Shown: positions 49,795-59,482, counted from the stretch's first letter. The stretch: 64,000 nucleotides of DNA from VRUE01 sp963844395 (GCA_963844395.1 CAWJNX010000002.1:1240001-1304000), one strand, 5' to 3'. The notes: generated by a model not told the origin, from the sequence alone. A program made the numbers and translations.

Positions 49795-50821
49795 ATGCTT
49801 TCCAAGCGACAGGAGCTGATACTGAAACTGGTCGTCGACGCGTATCTCGCGTCGGGCAGGCCGGTAGCGTCGAAGCCGATCGCCGAGCAGGCGGAGGTCG
49901 AGTGGGGTTCCTCGACGGTGCGGGCCGAGCTTTCGGCCCTCGAGGCGGCTGGCTATCTCACCCACCCGCATACCTCGGCGGGCCGGGTGCCGACCGACAT
50001 CGGCTATCGCCACTACGTCGACACGCTGATGGCGTCCGGGGCGCCGCAGCCGGACCCGGCGGTGGAGCTGCGCCTCTCGCAGCTGCGTCGCGAGATCGAC
50101 GAGGCGATGCGCGAGACGACCGCGGCGCTGGCCCAGGTCACCGACCTGATGGCGCTGGCGACGGCGCCGCCGCTGGCCTCGGCGACGATCCATCGGGTCG
50201 AGGTGCTGCGGCTGCAGCCGACCAAGGTGATGGCGATCGCGATCGCCTCGAGCGGCGCCGTCGCGAAGCGCGTCTTCGACTTCGACCAACCGGTCGACCC
50301 GGGCCTTGTCGAGTGGGCGTCGAGCTACCTGAACGAGTCGCTGAGCGGCCTCGGGGTCGGGGCGCGGATGATCGCCAACCGGCTCGCCGACCCGGAGCTG
50401 GGGCCGGCCGAGACCGCGTTTCGTCGCCACCCTGGGGCCGGCGTTCACCGATCTCGAGCACGAGGCCGGCGAGACCCTCTACATGGACGGCGCCTCGCGG
50501 CTGCTCTCCGAACAGCACGTCGACGACCTGCCGCGGGCGGATCGGTTGATGACCGCGCTGGAGCGGCGGGCCGAGGTGCTCGGCATGCTGCGCTCGACCC
50601 TCGAGGAGCGCTCCGTCTTCCTCTGGATCGGCGGCGAGAACCCGCAGCCCGAGCTACGCTCGGTCAGCGTCGTCGGCGCCAACTACGGCCTCGCCCATCG
50701 CAACCTCGGCTCGGTCGGCGTGGTCGGCCCGCTGCGGATGGACTACGCGACGGCAATCGCCTCGGTACGCGGCGCCGCCCGCGAGCTGTCGCGCTACTGC
50801 GAGAGCGTCTACGGCGGCTGA
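49795..50821 (+). CDS. hrcA: Heat-inducible transcription repressor HrcA (one frameshift)
   Basis: Repressor of chaperone genes that binds CIRCE and is activated by GroEL. Winged-helix start MLSKRQELILKLVVDAYLASGRPVASKPIAE, VEWGSSTVRAELSALEAAGYLTHPHTSAGRVPTDIGYRHYVD, then a GAF-like middle domain. After a shift near 50420 (extra T in GCGTTTCGTC) it continues GPAFTDLEHEAGETLYMDGASRLL and ends IGGENPQPELRSVSVVGANYGL, GVVGPLRMDYATAIASVRGAARELSRYL-like. Next gene is dnaJ, the usual hrcA-dnaJ order, with no grpE or dnaK in between. Confidence 0.95.
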
Positions 50822-50854
50822 CCCAATGAGCCCCTCGACCGCACCGCCGGCCTG

Positions 50855-51524
50855 ATGCCGGGCGACTACTACGAGATCCTCGGCGTCGAGCGCGACGCCT
50901 CAGCCGCAGAGGTGAAGCGAGCATTCCGTCGACTCGCCCGCGAGCTGCATCCCGACGTCAACGCCCACGACCCCGAGGCGGAGGAGAAGTTCAAGGCAGC
51001 GGCGGAGGCCTATGAGGTCCTCTCCGACCCCGAGCGGCGTCAGCACCTACGATGCCTACGGACACGAGGGGCTGCGCGGCGGCGGCTACCAGCCGGCGGG
51101 CGGCTTCGGCTCGGTCGAGGAGATTTTCCAGGCCTTCTTCGGCGGCGGCTTCGGCTTCGAAGTGCGCCGCGGGCCGATGCGCGGCCACGACCTCCTCCAC
51201 AGGGTCCAGATCTCAGCGCTTGACGCGATGCTGGGGGCGAAGCTGAAGATCCCGAGCCAGGAGGGCGGGGAGCGAGAGATTGAGCTGCCGCCGGGCACCC
51301 AGCACGGCGCCCAGTACGCGCTGCGGGGGCACGGGATGCCCGGCACTAACGGCGGGCCGCCCGGGGACCTGGTGATCGCCGTGCAGGTGATCGTGCCCAG
51401 CGAGCTCTCCGAGGAGCAGCGGGAGTTGGCGGCGAAGCTGGCCGAGACGATCGAGCCGCGCAACCTTCAGGCCGGGAGCGGCGAGTCGAGCTTCTTCTCG
51501 CGCGTCCGCCGCGCCTTCCATTGA
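50855..51524 (+). CDS. dnaJ: Short DnaJ co-chaperone lacking the zinc-finger domain (one frameshift)
   Basis: J domain at residues 4-66 (DYYEILGVERDASAAEVKRAFRRLARELHPDVN, with HPD), Gly/Phe-rich segment, and one C-terminal substrate-binding domain (HDLLHRVQISALDAMLGAKLKIPSQEGGEREIELPPGTQHGAQYALRGHGMP). Only about 222 aa: the four CxxCxGxG repeats and one of the two CTD units of full DnaJ are missing. There is a one-base shift near 51045 (extra T in GGCGTCAGC). It may be a real short form or the product of an assembly collapse. It overlaps prmA by four bases. Confidence 0.88.
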
Positions 51525-52404
51525 TCCGGCTCGCCGTCCGCTGCGCTCCGGAGCAAGCCGAGGTGGTCCTCGCCGAGCTGGTCGTCCTGGCGCCGAACGG
51601 GGTGGAGGAGGAGCGCGGGCCGGACTACGTCGAGTACGCGATCTACGGCGGCGAGGGGGAGTTGCCGGAGCTTGGCGAGCTCGAGGCGGCCGCCGGCGAC
51701 GGCCTGGTCGAGGTCGTCGCCACCGAGGTCCCCGACGACTGGGCGGACCGTTGGCAGGACTTCCACAAGCCGCTCCTGGTCGGCGAGCGGCTCTGGCTGC
51801 GACCCTCCTGGGAGGCGCCGCGCGAGGGCGCTATCGACATCGTCGTCGATCCCGGCCGCGCCTTCGGCACCGGCGCCCACCCGACCACCCGCCTCTGTCT
51901 GGAGCTGCTGCTGGAGCTGGCGGAGGACGGTGAGGCCAGGGGCCCGCTGGTCGACCTGGGCACCGGTTCGGGCATCCTCGCGATCGCCGCCGCGAAGCTC
52001 GGCTGGAACCCAGTCCGCGGCTATGACCACGAGGCCCCGGCGCTGGAGGCGGCAGCCGCGAACGCAGCCGCCAATGGCGTCGCGGTGCGAGCTTGAACGC
52101 GCCAACCTGCGCGACGGCTTTGCCAGATCTGGCCCCGACCGTTGTCGCCAACCTGACCGCACCGGTGCTGCTGGCGGTCGCCGCGCAACTCGGCCGGGAT
52201 CGGGGGAGCCGAGGGAGGGGTCCCCGGAGCCTCCCCGCTGTTGCTCCGGGGACCCCTCCCCCGGCTCCCGCAACCCTCGTCTGCTCGGGCTTGCTCCCGT
52301 CCGAGCTGGACGATGTCGCGGCTGCATTCGCGCCCACCGGCCTTGCCGCAGTGGATCGCCGCCGCGAAGGCGACTGGGCAGCGTTGCTATTGCGCCAGTC
52401 CTGA
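51521..52404 (+). CDS. prmA: Ribosomal protein L11 methyltransferase (frameshifted, with insert)
   Basis: SAM-dependent methylase of L11. WADRWQDFHKPLLVGERLWLRPSWE and FGTGAHPTTRLCLELLLE are the PrmA signatures; VDLGTGSGILAIAAAKLG is SAM-binding motif I. A shift near 52092 is followed by TVVANLTAPVLLAVAAQL (NLxxxxL motif) and LVCSGLLPSELDDVAAAFAPTGL. Between those two blocks about 24 residues (RGSRGRGPRSLPAVAPGTPPPA) are encoded by a palindromic insert. The only start codon in place is TTG 51521, overlapping the dnaJ stop. Confidence 0.9.
52204..52269. repeat. Large palindrome inserted in prmA
   Basis: 27-bp arms at 52204-52230 and 52243-52269 pair at 26 of 27 positions around a 12-nt loop (CTCCCCGCTGTT). 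The arm centre is GGGGTCCCC, itself palindromic. It adds a basic, proline-rich loop between two conserved blocks of PrmA without breaking the frame. Confidence 0.85.
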
Positions 52405-52430
52405 ATCGGATTTCCGTCGCCGTGTCGGAT

Positions 52431-52919
52431 ATGTTGCTCGCGATGCTGGCGACGATCACTGGCTACAACGTCGGGCTGTTCCTCCACGTCCTCGCTGTCG
52501 TCCTGGCCTTTGGCCCGACCTTCGGGTATGGCTTCTTCGTGGCAGCTGCGGAGGCGAACTCGCCGAGAAGCGTGCCGACGGTCTTGCGCGGCATCCAGCA
52601 GGTCGATCGCTTCCTCGTTCAGCCTGGTCTTGTCGTGGTCCTGCTGGCCGGCATCTACATGCTCCAGAAGGCCGACATCTCAGCCGGAGAGTCCTGGGTC
52701 AGCATCGGCTTCGTCGCGATCATCGCTTTCTTCGGGCTGTCTCATGGCTTCTTCCGCCCGCAGACGGCGAAGGCGTTGGAGCTGGCCGAGCGCGATCTCG
52801 GTTCCGGCGACACGCTGAGCGCCGATTACAGCGCCATCTCGAAGAGGCTGGAGAACGTCGGCAAACTCGCTGGCCTGATCGTCGCGACCACGATCTTCTT
52901 CATGGTCGTCAAGCCCTGA
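52431..52919 (+). CDS. DUF2269-like integral membrane protein
   Basis: 162 aa, four membrane helices: VGLFLHVLAVVLAFGPTFGYGFFVAAAE, FLVQPGLVVVLLAGIYMLQK, SIGFVAIIAFFGLSHGFF and LAGLIVATTIFFMVVKP. The helix 1 pattern FLHVLAxxxxFGP with a conserved His matches the small DUF2269/CopD-like family. Function unknown. murI starts within its last bases. Confidence 0.7.
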   Translation: MLLAMLATITGYNVGLFLHVLAVVLAFGPTFGYGFFVAAAEANSPRSVPTVLRGIQQVDRFLVQPGLVVVLLAGIYMLQKADISAGESWVSIGFVAIIAFFGLSHGFFRPQTAKALELAERDLGSGDTLSADYSAISKRLENVGKLAGLIVATTIFFMVVKP

Positions 52920-53767
52920 CGGCTCTGTCTGCACCCGGCTCCCAGCTAGACCGCGCCCAGCCGATCGCGATGTTCGACTCCGGGGTCGGCGGCCTCACGG
53001 TGCTGCACGAGTGCCTGGTCTCGCTGCCGGAGGAGGACTTCCTCTACCTCGGCGACACGGCGATGTTTCCCTACGGCACGCGCGACGTCGATCGCCTGCG
53101 TGAACGGATCGGCTCGATTGCGAACCTTTTGCTCGATCGCGGTGCCAAGCTGCTGGTGATCGCCTGCAATACGGCGACCTCAGTCGGGACGGACGTCGTT
53201 CGCGAGATCGCCGCGGCGCGTGGGGTGGAGGTGGTGCCGGTGGTCGAGCCGCAGGCGGAGATAGCGGCGGCGATCACCGACAGCGGCCGGGTCGGCGTAC
53301 TGGCGACGCCGAATACCGTCCAGAGCGGCGCTTACCGACGAGCCCTCGAAAACCAAGGCCGCACCCTGGAGGTGACCGAGGTAGAGGCCGCCGACCTGGC
53401 GCCCTTCATCCAGGACGGCTCCGCCTTCGACGAGGAGATGCTGACGATGGCCCGCTCCTACTGCGCGCCGTTGAAGCGCGCCGATGTCGACACGTTGATC
53501 CTCGGCTGCACGCACTACCCCCTCGTCGCGCCGATGCTGCAGCGCATCCTCGGCCGCGACGTGCGCCTGGTCAGCGGCGGCCACGCGGTCGCCGCCGCTG
53601 CGCAGCGTTGCCTGCAGTCGCGCGGCCTGCTGCGCGAATCGGACGGCGAGGGCGACTACCGATTCCTCTGCACCGGCGAGGTCGACTCCTTCCGCGAACT
53701 CGGCACCCGCTTCCTCCAAATGCCGCTTGGGCTGGTGGAGCGGACCGAGATTCCTGGCCCCACCTGA
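52916..53767 (+). CDS. murI: Glutamate racemase
   Basis: Makes D-glutamate for peptidoglycan. AMFDSGVGGLTVL holds the first active-site Asp/Ser, VIACNTATSVGTDVV the first catalytic Cys (CNTA) and LILGCTHYPLVAPML the second (GCTH). The ATG at 52970 would remove the conserved QPIAMFD strand, so the CTG at 52916, which overlaps the upstream stop as CTGA, is a better start. About 283 aa, normal. Confidence 0.94.
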   Translation: MTALSAPGSQLDRAQPIAMFDSGVGGLTVLHECLVSLPEEDFLYLGDTAMFPYGTRDVDRLRERIGSIANLLLDRGAKLLVIACNTATSVGTDVVREIAAARGVEVVPVVEPQAEIAAAITDSGRVGVLATPNTVQSGAYRRALENQGRTLEVTEVEAADLAPFIQDGSAFDEEMLTMARSYCAPLKRADVDTLILGCTHYPLVAPMLQRILGRDVRLVSGGHAVAAAAQRCLQSRGLLRESDGEGDYRFLCTGEVDSFRELGTRFLQMPLGLVERTEIPGPT

Positions 53768-53787
53768 GTTCCGCCCGAAAGAATTTC

Positions 53788-53838
53788 CAGAATCGGCACA
53801 TTCATCGACACACGCGTCGATCCGCACCTGGCAGCATC
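53788..53838 (+). promoter_or_regulatory. Bipartite conserved motif upstream of vapBC
   Basis: CAGAATCGGCACA (53788-53800) and TGGCAGCATC (53829-53838), spaced exactly as at 1005-1055. An ATG at 53844 follows at 5 nt. It could be an operator for the VapB antitoxin or an alternative promoter. Confidence 0.45.
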
Positions 53839-53874
53839 GCCTCAATGAACGCAACTACCCTCGGCAATACCGTA

Positions 53875-53880
53875 TATACT
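53875..53880 (+). promoter_or_regulatory. Putative -10 element (TATACT) of vapB
   Basis: TATACT, within TATATACT, ends 6 nt before GTG 53887. This is the textbook distance for a leaderless transcript and supports GTG 53887 as the vapB start. Confidence 0.5.
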
Positions 53881-53886
53881 CCTCCT

Positions 53887-54123
53887 GTGGCCAAGGTGAT
53901 GATCTCCATTCCCGACGACCTGCTCGAGCGGCTCGACGCCCTGGCGCGTGCCAACCGCGAGAGTCGCAGCGGCTTTTTGCGACGTTTGGCGGAGCGCGAG
54001 CTGGACGGCGCTCGTGCCGCGGAACGGGAAGAGATCGAATCGCTCCTCGACAAGGCCATGGTGCCTGAGGGATTGGGCGGGGATGCTGCCCGCCTGATTC
54101 GCGAAGACCGCGAATCGCACTGA
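53887..54123 (+). CDS. vapB: VapB-type antitoxin, ribbon-helix-helix
   Basis: 78 aa from GTG 53887: VAKVMISIPDDLLERLDALARANRESRSGFLRRLAERELDGAR, a ribbon-helix-helix DNA-binding domain of the CopG/VapB kind (MISIPDDLLERLD strand, then two helices). The C-terminal AMVPEGLGGDAARLIREDRES part should bind and block the toxin. An in-frame ATG at 53844 would add 14 residues; GTG is preferred because the family begins MAKVMISIP and a TATACT box lies 6 nt before it. The vapC start follows one base after the stop. Confidence 0.85.
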   Translation: MAKVMISIPDDLLERLDALARANRESRSGFLRRLAERELDGARAAEREEIESLLDKAMVPEGLGGDAARLIREDRESH

Positions 54124-54124
54124 C

Positions 54125-54529
54125 ATGCGCCTGATCGATGCCAGTGTGTGGGTCGCAATAGCCGATCCCCACGACAGGTTCCACGCGGCGGCGCGCTCGA
54201 TCGCTGCCGAAGTCGAACAGCCGCTCGCGGCACTCGACCTGACCCTCTACGAGGTGGCGAACGTGATGGGTTCGAAGAGGGGGCAGCTAAAGGAGGGGCG
54301 CTTCCTGCTGAAGCTGATTGCCAGGCGGTGTGGGGAGGACCTGGTCGCGGCCGACCCCGAGCTGATCGAGTCCGCCCTAGAAGTCGCTGCCGAGCACGGT
54401 CTCACCGCCTACGACGCCGCCTACGTAGCCGCCGCCCGCCGCCACGGCTGGACGCTGGTCAGCGCCGACATCGCCGATCTTGTCTCCAAGGGCCTCGCGG
54501 TGGCCCCGGACGCCGCCGACTACCCTTAA
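54125..54529 (+). CDS. vapC: VapC-type toxin, PIN-domain ribonuclease
   Basis: 134-aa PIN domain. Acidic residues of the Mg site are visible: MRLIDASVWVAIADPHD (Asp5), LDLTLYEVANVMG (Glu), LTAYDAAYVAAARRHG (Asp) and LVSADIADL (Asp). VapC toxins cleave specific tRNAs or rRNA when VapB is degraded. Follows vapB after one base, the usual antitoxin-toxin operon. Confidence 0.92.
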   Translation: MRLIDASVWVAIADPHDRFHAAARSIAAEVEQPLAALDLTLYEVANVMGSKRGQLKEGRFLLKLIARRCGEDLVAADPELIESALEVAAEHGLTAYDAAYVAAARRHGWTLVSADIADLVSKGLAVAPDAADYP

Positions 54530-54534
54530 ACCGG

Positions 54535-54946
54535 ATGAGCGTCCTCGAGCAGGTCCAGGCAGACGTCCGCACGGCGATGAAGGCGGGCGAGCGCGAACGT
54601 GCCGCGGCGCTGCGGATGATCGTCGACTCGCTCCAGCAGGACGCCAAGCTGGGCAAGGGCGACGAGGTCGCCGTGCTGCAGCGGGAGCGTAAGAAGCGTC
54701 TCGAGGCGGCCGAGGCCTATCGCGACGCCGGTCGCGCCGAGCAGGCGAGCGTTGAGGGGTTGGAGGCCGAGCTGATCGAGGCCTACCTGCCCGAGCAGCT
54801 CACCGACGAGGAGCTGGCCGAACTGGTCGAGGTGGCGATCGCCGAGACCGGCGCCGGCGAGCAAAAGCAGATGGGCCAGGTGATGTCGGCGCTGATGCCG
54901 AAGGTCGGCGGTCGCGCGGATGGCAAGCGGGTCAGCGCGGCGGTGC

Positions 54947-54966
<20 letters not shown>
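54535..54966 (+). CDS. GatB/YqeY domain protein
   Basis: 143-aa YqeY family: MSVLEQVQADVRTAMKAGERERAAALRMIVDSLQQ, then LQRERKKRLEAAEAYRDAGRAEQ and EAELIEAYLPEQLTDEELAELV with QKQMGQVMSALMPKVGGRADGKRVSAAVREKL. It has the tRNA-binding helical domain seen at the C-terminus of GatB, but stands alone and its role is uncertain. Often next to phoH or rpsU; here phoH overlaps its end. Confidence 0.9.
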
Positions 54967-55922
<956 letters not shown>

Positions 55923-55933
<11 letters not shown>

Positions 55934-56294
55934 CCTCTCCGACGTGCCCGCCGAGCTGCGGGAGGGCGTCGGAGCTGCCTTGGACGCGGCGGGGGTCGCG
56001 GACGGCCACCTAGCGGTCGAGCTGGTGGGAGCGGACCGCATACGTGAGCTGAACCGCGACCACCGCGGGGTGAACGCCCCCACCGACGTCCTCGCCTTCC
56101 CGGTCGATGGTCCCGGCCCGATCGCCGGCCCGCGCGAGTTGGGCGACGTCGCGATCTGCCCCGAGCACTGCGAGGACGTCACCGAAGCGGCCGTCCACGG
56201 CGCCCTTCACCTCTGCGGCTTCGACCACGAGACTGACTGCGGCGAGATGCTCGAGTTGCAGGCAAAGGTCCTGCGCGCGCTGGCGGCGCGATGA
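55923..56294 (+). CDS. ybeY: Endoribonuclease YbeY
   Basis: Single-strand endoribonuclease for 16S rRNA 3' processing and quality control. The zinc site H-x3-H-x5-H is in HGALHLCGFDHETD, and RIRELNRDHRGVNAPTDVLAFPVDGP is the other family block. 123 aa, somewhat short at the N-terminus but with all catalytic residues. Coupled to phoH upstream (11-base overlap) and era downstream (ATGA). Confidence 0.94.
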
Positions 56295-57208
56295 GCGCGA
56301 GTGAGCCCGATCGCGGGACCCGAGCCGGCTTCGTCGGGCTCGCCGGCCGCCCCAACGTCGGCAAGTCCACCCTGGTCAACGCGATCGTCGGCGACCGCGT
56401 CGCGATTGTCTCGATGCGTCCCCAGACGACGCGGCGGGCGATCCGCGGCATCGCAACCGACACCGAGGCGGGACGGCAGCTGGTCCTCGTCGACCTCCCG
56501 GGCGTGCAGCGACCGCGCGACGTCCTGACCGAGCGCATGCAGCACCGCGTCGAGCGCGAGCTGGCCGACTCCGACGTCGCCCTGCTGGTCGTCAACGCCG
56601 AGGAGGGGATCGGGCCCGGCGACCGCTTCATCGCCCGCGCCCTGCTCGGCGCCGGCTCGCGGACGCCAAAGATCTGCGCCGTCAACAAGGCCGACCGGGT
56701 CGGGCCAAACGAGCTGGTCCCGGTGCTGGCGCAGGCCGCCGAGCTGGAGGGCATCGACGAGGTCTTCCCGCTCAGCGCTCGCAGCGGCGAGGGGCTGGAC
56801 GTTTTGGTCGAGCGGCTCTGCGAGCTCGTCCCGGAGGGCCACTACCTCTATCCGCCGGAGGACCACAGTGACCAATCGAGCGAGGTCCTGCTGGCCGAGC
56901 TGATTCGCGAGCAGGTGCTGAACCGGACCCGCGACGAGATCCCCCACTCGGTCGAGGTCAAGGTGAAGGAGCTGGCCGAGCGCGAGGACGGGATGGCCAC
57001 GGTCAAGGCGGAGATCTGGGCCGAGACCGAGTCGCAGAAGGGAATCCTGATCGGCAAGGGAGGCGCCAAGGTCGGCGAGATCGGCACTGCGGCCCGCCGC
57101 TCGCTGGAAGCCGAGCTTGACGCCAAGGTCCACCTCGACCTCCAGGTCCGCGTCCGCGGTCGTTGGCGCCGCGACGAGGATTTGCTCGACCGGTTGGGGA
57201 TCGAGTGA
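56291..57208 (+). CDS. era: GTPase Era
   Basis: 305-aa GTPase for 30S assembly. The G domain has GRPNVGKST, QTTRRAIRGI, DLPGV, NKAD and SARSGEG. The C-terminal KH domain begins after VLLAELIREQVLNRTRDEIPHSVEV and shows KGILIGKGGAKVGEIGTAARRSLEAEL, the 16S rRNA-binding loop. Last gene of the phoH-ybeY-era unit and followed by a nested inverted repeat. Confidence 0.97.
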   Translation: MSASEPDRGTRAGFVGLAGRPNVGKSTLVNAIVGDRVAIVSMRPQTTRRAIRGIATDTEAGRQLVLVDLPGVQRPRDVLTERMQHRVERELADSDVALLVVNAEEGIGPGDRFIARALLGAGSRTPKICAVNKADRVGPNELVPVLAQAAELEGIDEVFPLSARSGEGLDVLVERLCELVPEGHYLYPPEDHSDQSSEVLLAELIREQVLNRTRDEIPHSVEVKVKELAEREDGMATVKAEIWAETESQKGILIGKGGAKVGEIGTAARRSLEAELDAKVHLDLQVRVRGRWRRDEDLLDRLGIE

Positions 57209-57217
57209 GGCAGTGAG

Positions 57218-57312
57218 GGTGGCGATGGGGATGCCCTCGCCCGGACAAGTGTCGAGCTAATGAGCTCGACACTTTGAGTATCCGCCCGTTCGAGGGCATC
57301 CCCATCGCCACC
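57218..57312. repeat. Nested inverted repeat between era and hisIE
   Basis: Perfect 22-bp outer arms at 57218-57239 (GGTGGCGATGGGGATGCC...) and 57291-57312. The inner hairpin AAGTGTCGAGCT-AATG-AGCTCGACACTT (57247-57274) is perfect over 12 bp. The element fills nearly the whole 105-bp spacer. Confidence 0.9.
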
Positions 57313-57325
57313 AGTGCCCGCGGAC

Positions 57326-57331
57326 TACGAT
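57326..57331 (+). promoter_or_regulatory. Putative -10 element (TACGAT) of hisIE
   Basis: TACGAT (TANNNT) ends 6 nt before ATG 57338, fitting a leaderless his/trp transcript and favouring that ATG over the upstream GTG 57314. Confidence 0.35.
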
Positions 57332-57337
57332 TGCCTG

Positions 57338-57985
57338 ATGTTCGAGCAGATTCAGTTCGACGAGCACGGGTTGGTGCCGTGCGTGGCACAGGATTTCGCC
57401 AGTGGTGAGGTGCTGACCTTGGCTTATGTCAATGAGGAGTCCCTCCGACTGACGGTCGAGATCGGTGACGTGCACTTCTACAGCCGTTCGCGCGAACGGA
57501 TCTGGCGTAAAGGGGAAGAGTCCGGCAACGTTTTGAAGCTGCGCCAGCTCCGCTACGACTGCGACGGCGATGCGATCGTCGCCCTGGTCGAGCCGACTGG
57601 TCCTGCCTGCCACACGGGGGAACGGAGCTGCTTTTACCGCGAGCTGGGCGGCTCGGCCTCGACCGAGCTCGATGCTCCTGCCGTCACCGGTGAGCCGACG
57701 CCGGTCCCGCACGAGGCTCTTGCGGCGCTGCAGCGGACGCTGCGCAGCCGCGCGGCGGAGCGGCCGGAGGGCAGCTACACCGTGCAGCTTCTCGACGATA
57801 CGAAGCTGATCGGCGAGAAGGTCGAGGAGGAGGCCGAGGAGGTCGTCCGCGCCGCGCGCGAAGAGTCCGATGAGCGGGTTGCCGAAGAGGCGGCGGATCT
57901 GCTCTACCACCTCAGCGTGCTGCTCACCTCGCGGCAGATCCCGCAGTCCGCGGTGATGGAGGTGCTGAATGGCCGTCGTCGCTGA
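57338..57985 (+). CDS. hisIE: Bifunctional phosphoribosyl-AMP cyclohydrolase / phosphoribosyl-ATP pyrophosphatase
   Basis: Steps two and three of histidine synthesis in one chain. HisI domain: VLTLAYVNEESLRLTVEIGDVHFYSRSRERIWRKGEESGN, with zinc ligands in YDCDGDA and CHTGERSCFY. HisE domain from about residue 115: LQRTLRSRAAERPEGSYTVQLLDD, LIGEKVEEEAEEVVRAAREES and EEAADLLYHLSVLL. 215 aa. It overlaps trpE by 17 bases, so histidine and tryptophan genes are co-transcribed here. Confidence 0.95.
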   Translation: MFEQIQFDEHGLVPCVAQDFASGEVLTLAYVNEESLRLTVEIGDVHFYSRSRERIWRKGEESGNVLKLRQLRYDCDGDAIVALVEPTGPACHTGERSCFYRELGGSASTELDAPAVTGEPTPVPHEALAALQRTLRSRAAERPEGSYTVQLLDDTKLIGEKVEEEAEEVVRAAREESDERVAEEAADLLYHLSVLLTSRQIPQSAVMEVLNGRRR

Positions 57986-59480
57986 GTCCGATCTGCGCCT
58001 CGAGCCGAGCCTCGAGCAGGCGCGCGAGCTGGCCGCCCAGGGCAACGTGGTGCCGATTCGCGCCCGCTTCGTCGACGACTGCGAGACGCCGGTCTCGGCT
58101 TTTCTGAAGCTGCGCGCCGGCGAGCCGGCCGGGGGCCCCTGCTTCCTGCTGGAGTCGGCGGAGCAGGGACAGGTCGGGCGTTACTCCTTCGTCGGCATCC
58201 GTCCCCGTGAGGTGTTGCGCTGGAACGACGGCACGCTCTCCGGCTCCAACGGCTCGGGTGAGATCGACGCTCCCGACCCCTACGCGGCGGTTGCCGACTA
58301 CCTCAGCCGCTTCCGGCTCGCCCCGGTCGAGGGGCTGCCGCCATTCGCTGGCGGCGCGGTCGGCTTCTTCGGCTACGACCTTGTCCGCACGGTCGAGCCA
58401 CTCGGCCCTCCCAACCCGGACACGCTCGGCCTGCCCGACATGGCGCTGATGGTTACCGACGTCCTGCTCGCCTTCGACCACCTGCGCCACGAGCTGACAA
58501 TCCTCGCCTGCGCCTTCGCCGACGACGAGGGTGGGATCGACGCCGCCTACGAGCGCGCCGTGGCCGAGATAGCCGACGTGCGGAATCGGCTGCGCGGCGC
58601 CGTCCCCGTTCCCGACCGGCCCGCGCTCGCCGAGGCGCCGCGCTTCGTCTCCAACGTGGAGCGCGAGGACTTCGAAGGGGCGGTCGAGCGGATCGTCGAG
58701 TACGTCCATGCCGGCGACGCCTTTCAGGTCGTGCCCTCGCAGCGCTTCTCGGCGCCTGCTCCAGTTGAGGCGTTCTCGGTCTACCGCGGCCTACGTGCCG
58801 TCAATCCTTCCCCTTACATGTACTTCCTCGAGTTCGGCGACTTCCAGATTGCCGGCGCCTCGCCTGAGCCGCTGGTCAAGGTCCAGGGCCGGCGGGTCGA
58901 GACGCGGCCGATCGCCGGCACCTATCCGCGCGGCGCGAACGAGGAGGAGGACCGGCGCCTTGCCGAGCGCCTCGTCAAGGACGCCAAGGAGCGGGCCGAG
59001 CACGTGATGCTGGTCGACCTCGGCCGCAACGACCTCGGCCGCGTCTGCGAGTACGGCTCAGTCAAGGTCGACGAGCTGATGGCGGTTGAGACCTATTCGC
59101 ACGTCCTCCACATCGTCAGCCAGGTCTCGGGGACGCTGCGTGAGGGGGTCGACGCGATGGACGTGCTGCGCTCGGCGCTGCCCGCCGGCACCCTCTCCGG
59201 CGCCCCCAAGGTCCGCGCGATGCAGATCATCGACGAGCTGGAGCCGGTCAAGCGCTGCTCCTACGGCGGCGCGATCGGCTACCTCTCCTGGAACGGTGAC
59301 CTCGACACGGCGATCCACATCCGCACCGTCGTCGCCAAGGACGGTCAGATCCATGTCCAGACGGGCGGCGGCACGGTCGCCGACGCGAAGCCGGCCTACG
59401 AGTACAACGAGTCGGTCAACAAGGCCAAGGCGGTCTTCCGCGCCGTCGAGCTGGCCTGCGAGCAGCCGGACTGGGAGTAG
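57969..59480 (+). CDS. trpE: Anthranilate synthase component I
   Basis: Makes anthranilate from chorismate with ammonia from TrpG. The 503-aa protein has the feedback-binding N-terminal part (VGRYSFVGIRP) and the chorismate domain with VVPSQRFSAP, NPSPYMYFLEFGDFQIAGASPEPLVKV, RPIAGTYPRGANEEEDRRLAERL, DLGRNDLGRVCEYGSVKV and GTLSGAPKVRAMQIIDELEP, ending WNGDLDTAIHIRTVV and QTGGGTVADAKPAYEY. The usual S-rich tryptophan pocket near the start (LLES) is present, so feedback inhibition is expected. Confidence 0.97.
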   Translation: MAVVAESDLRLEPSLEQARELAAQGNVVPIRARFVDDCETPVSAFLKLRAGEPAGGPCFLLESAEQGQVGRYSFVGIRPREVLRWNDGTLSGSNGSGEIDAPDPYAAVADYLSRFRLAPVEGLPPFAGGAVGFFGYDLVRTVEPLGPPNPDTLGLPDMALMVTDVLLAFDHLRHELTILACAFADDEGGIDAAYERAVAEIADVRNRLRGAVPVPDRPALAEAPRFVSNVEREDFEGAVERIVEYVHAGDAFQVVPSQRFSAPAPVEAFSVYRGLRAVNPSPYMYFLEFGDFQIAGASPEPLVKVQGRRVETRPIAGTYPRGANEEEDRRLAERLVKDAKERAEHVMLVDLGRNDLGRVCEYGSVKVDELMAVETYSHVLHIVSQVSGTLREGVDAMDVLRSALPAGTLSGAPKVRAMQIIDELEPVKRCSYGGAIGYLSWNGDLDTAIHIRTVVAKDGQIHVQTGGGTVADAKPAYEYNESVNKAKAVFRAVELACEQPDWE

Positions 59481-59482
59481 CG

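Noticed and set aside
49735..49800. CIRCE operator in front of hrcA
   Set aside because: No TTAGCACTC-N9-GAGTGCTAA-like sequence, even allowing several mismatches.
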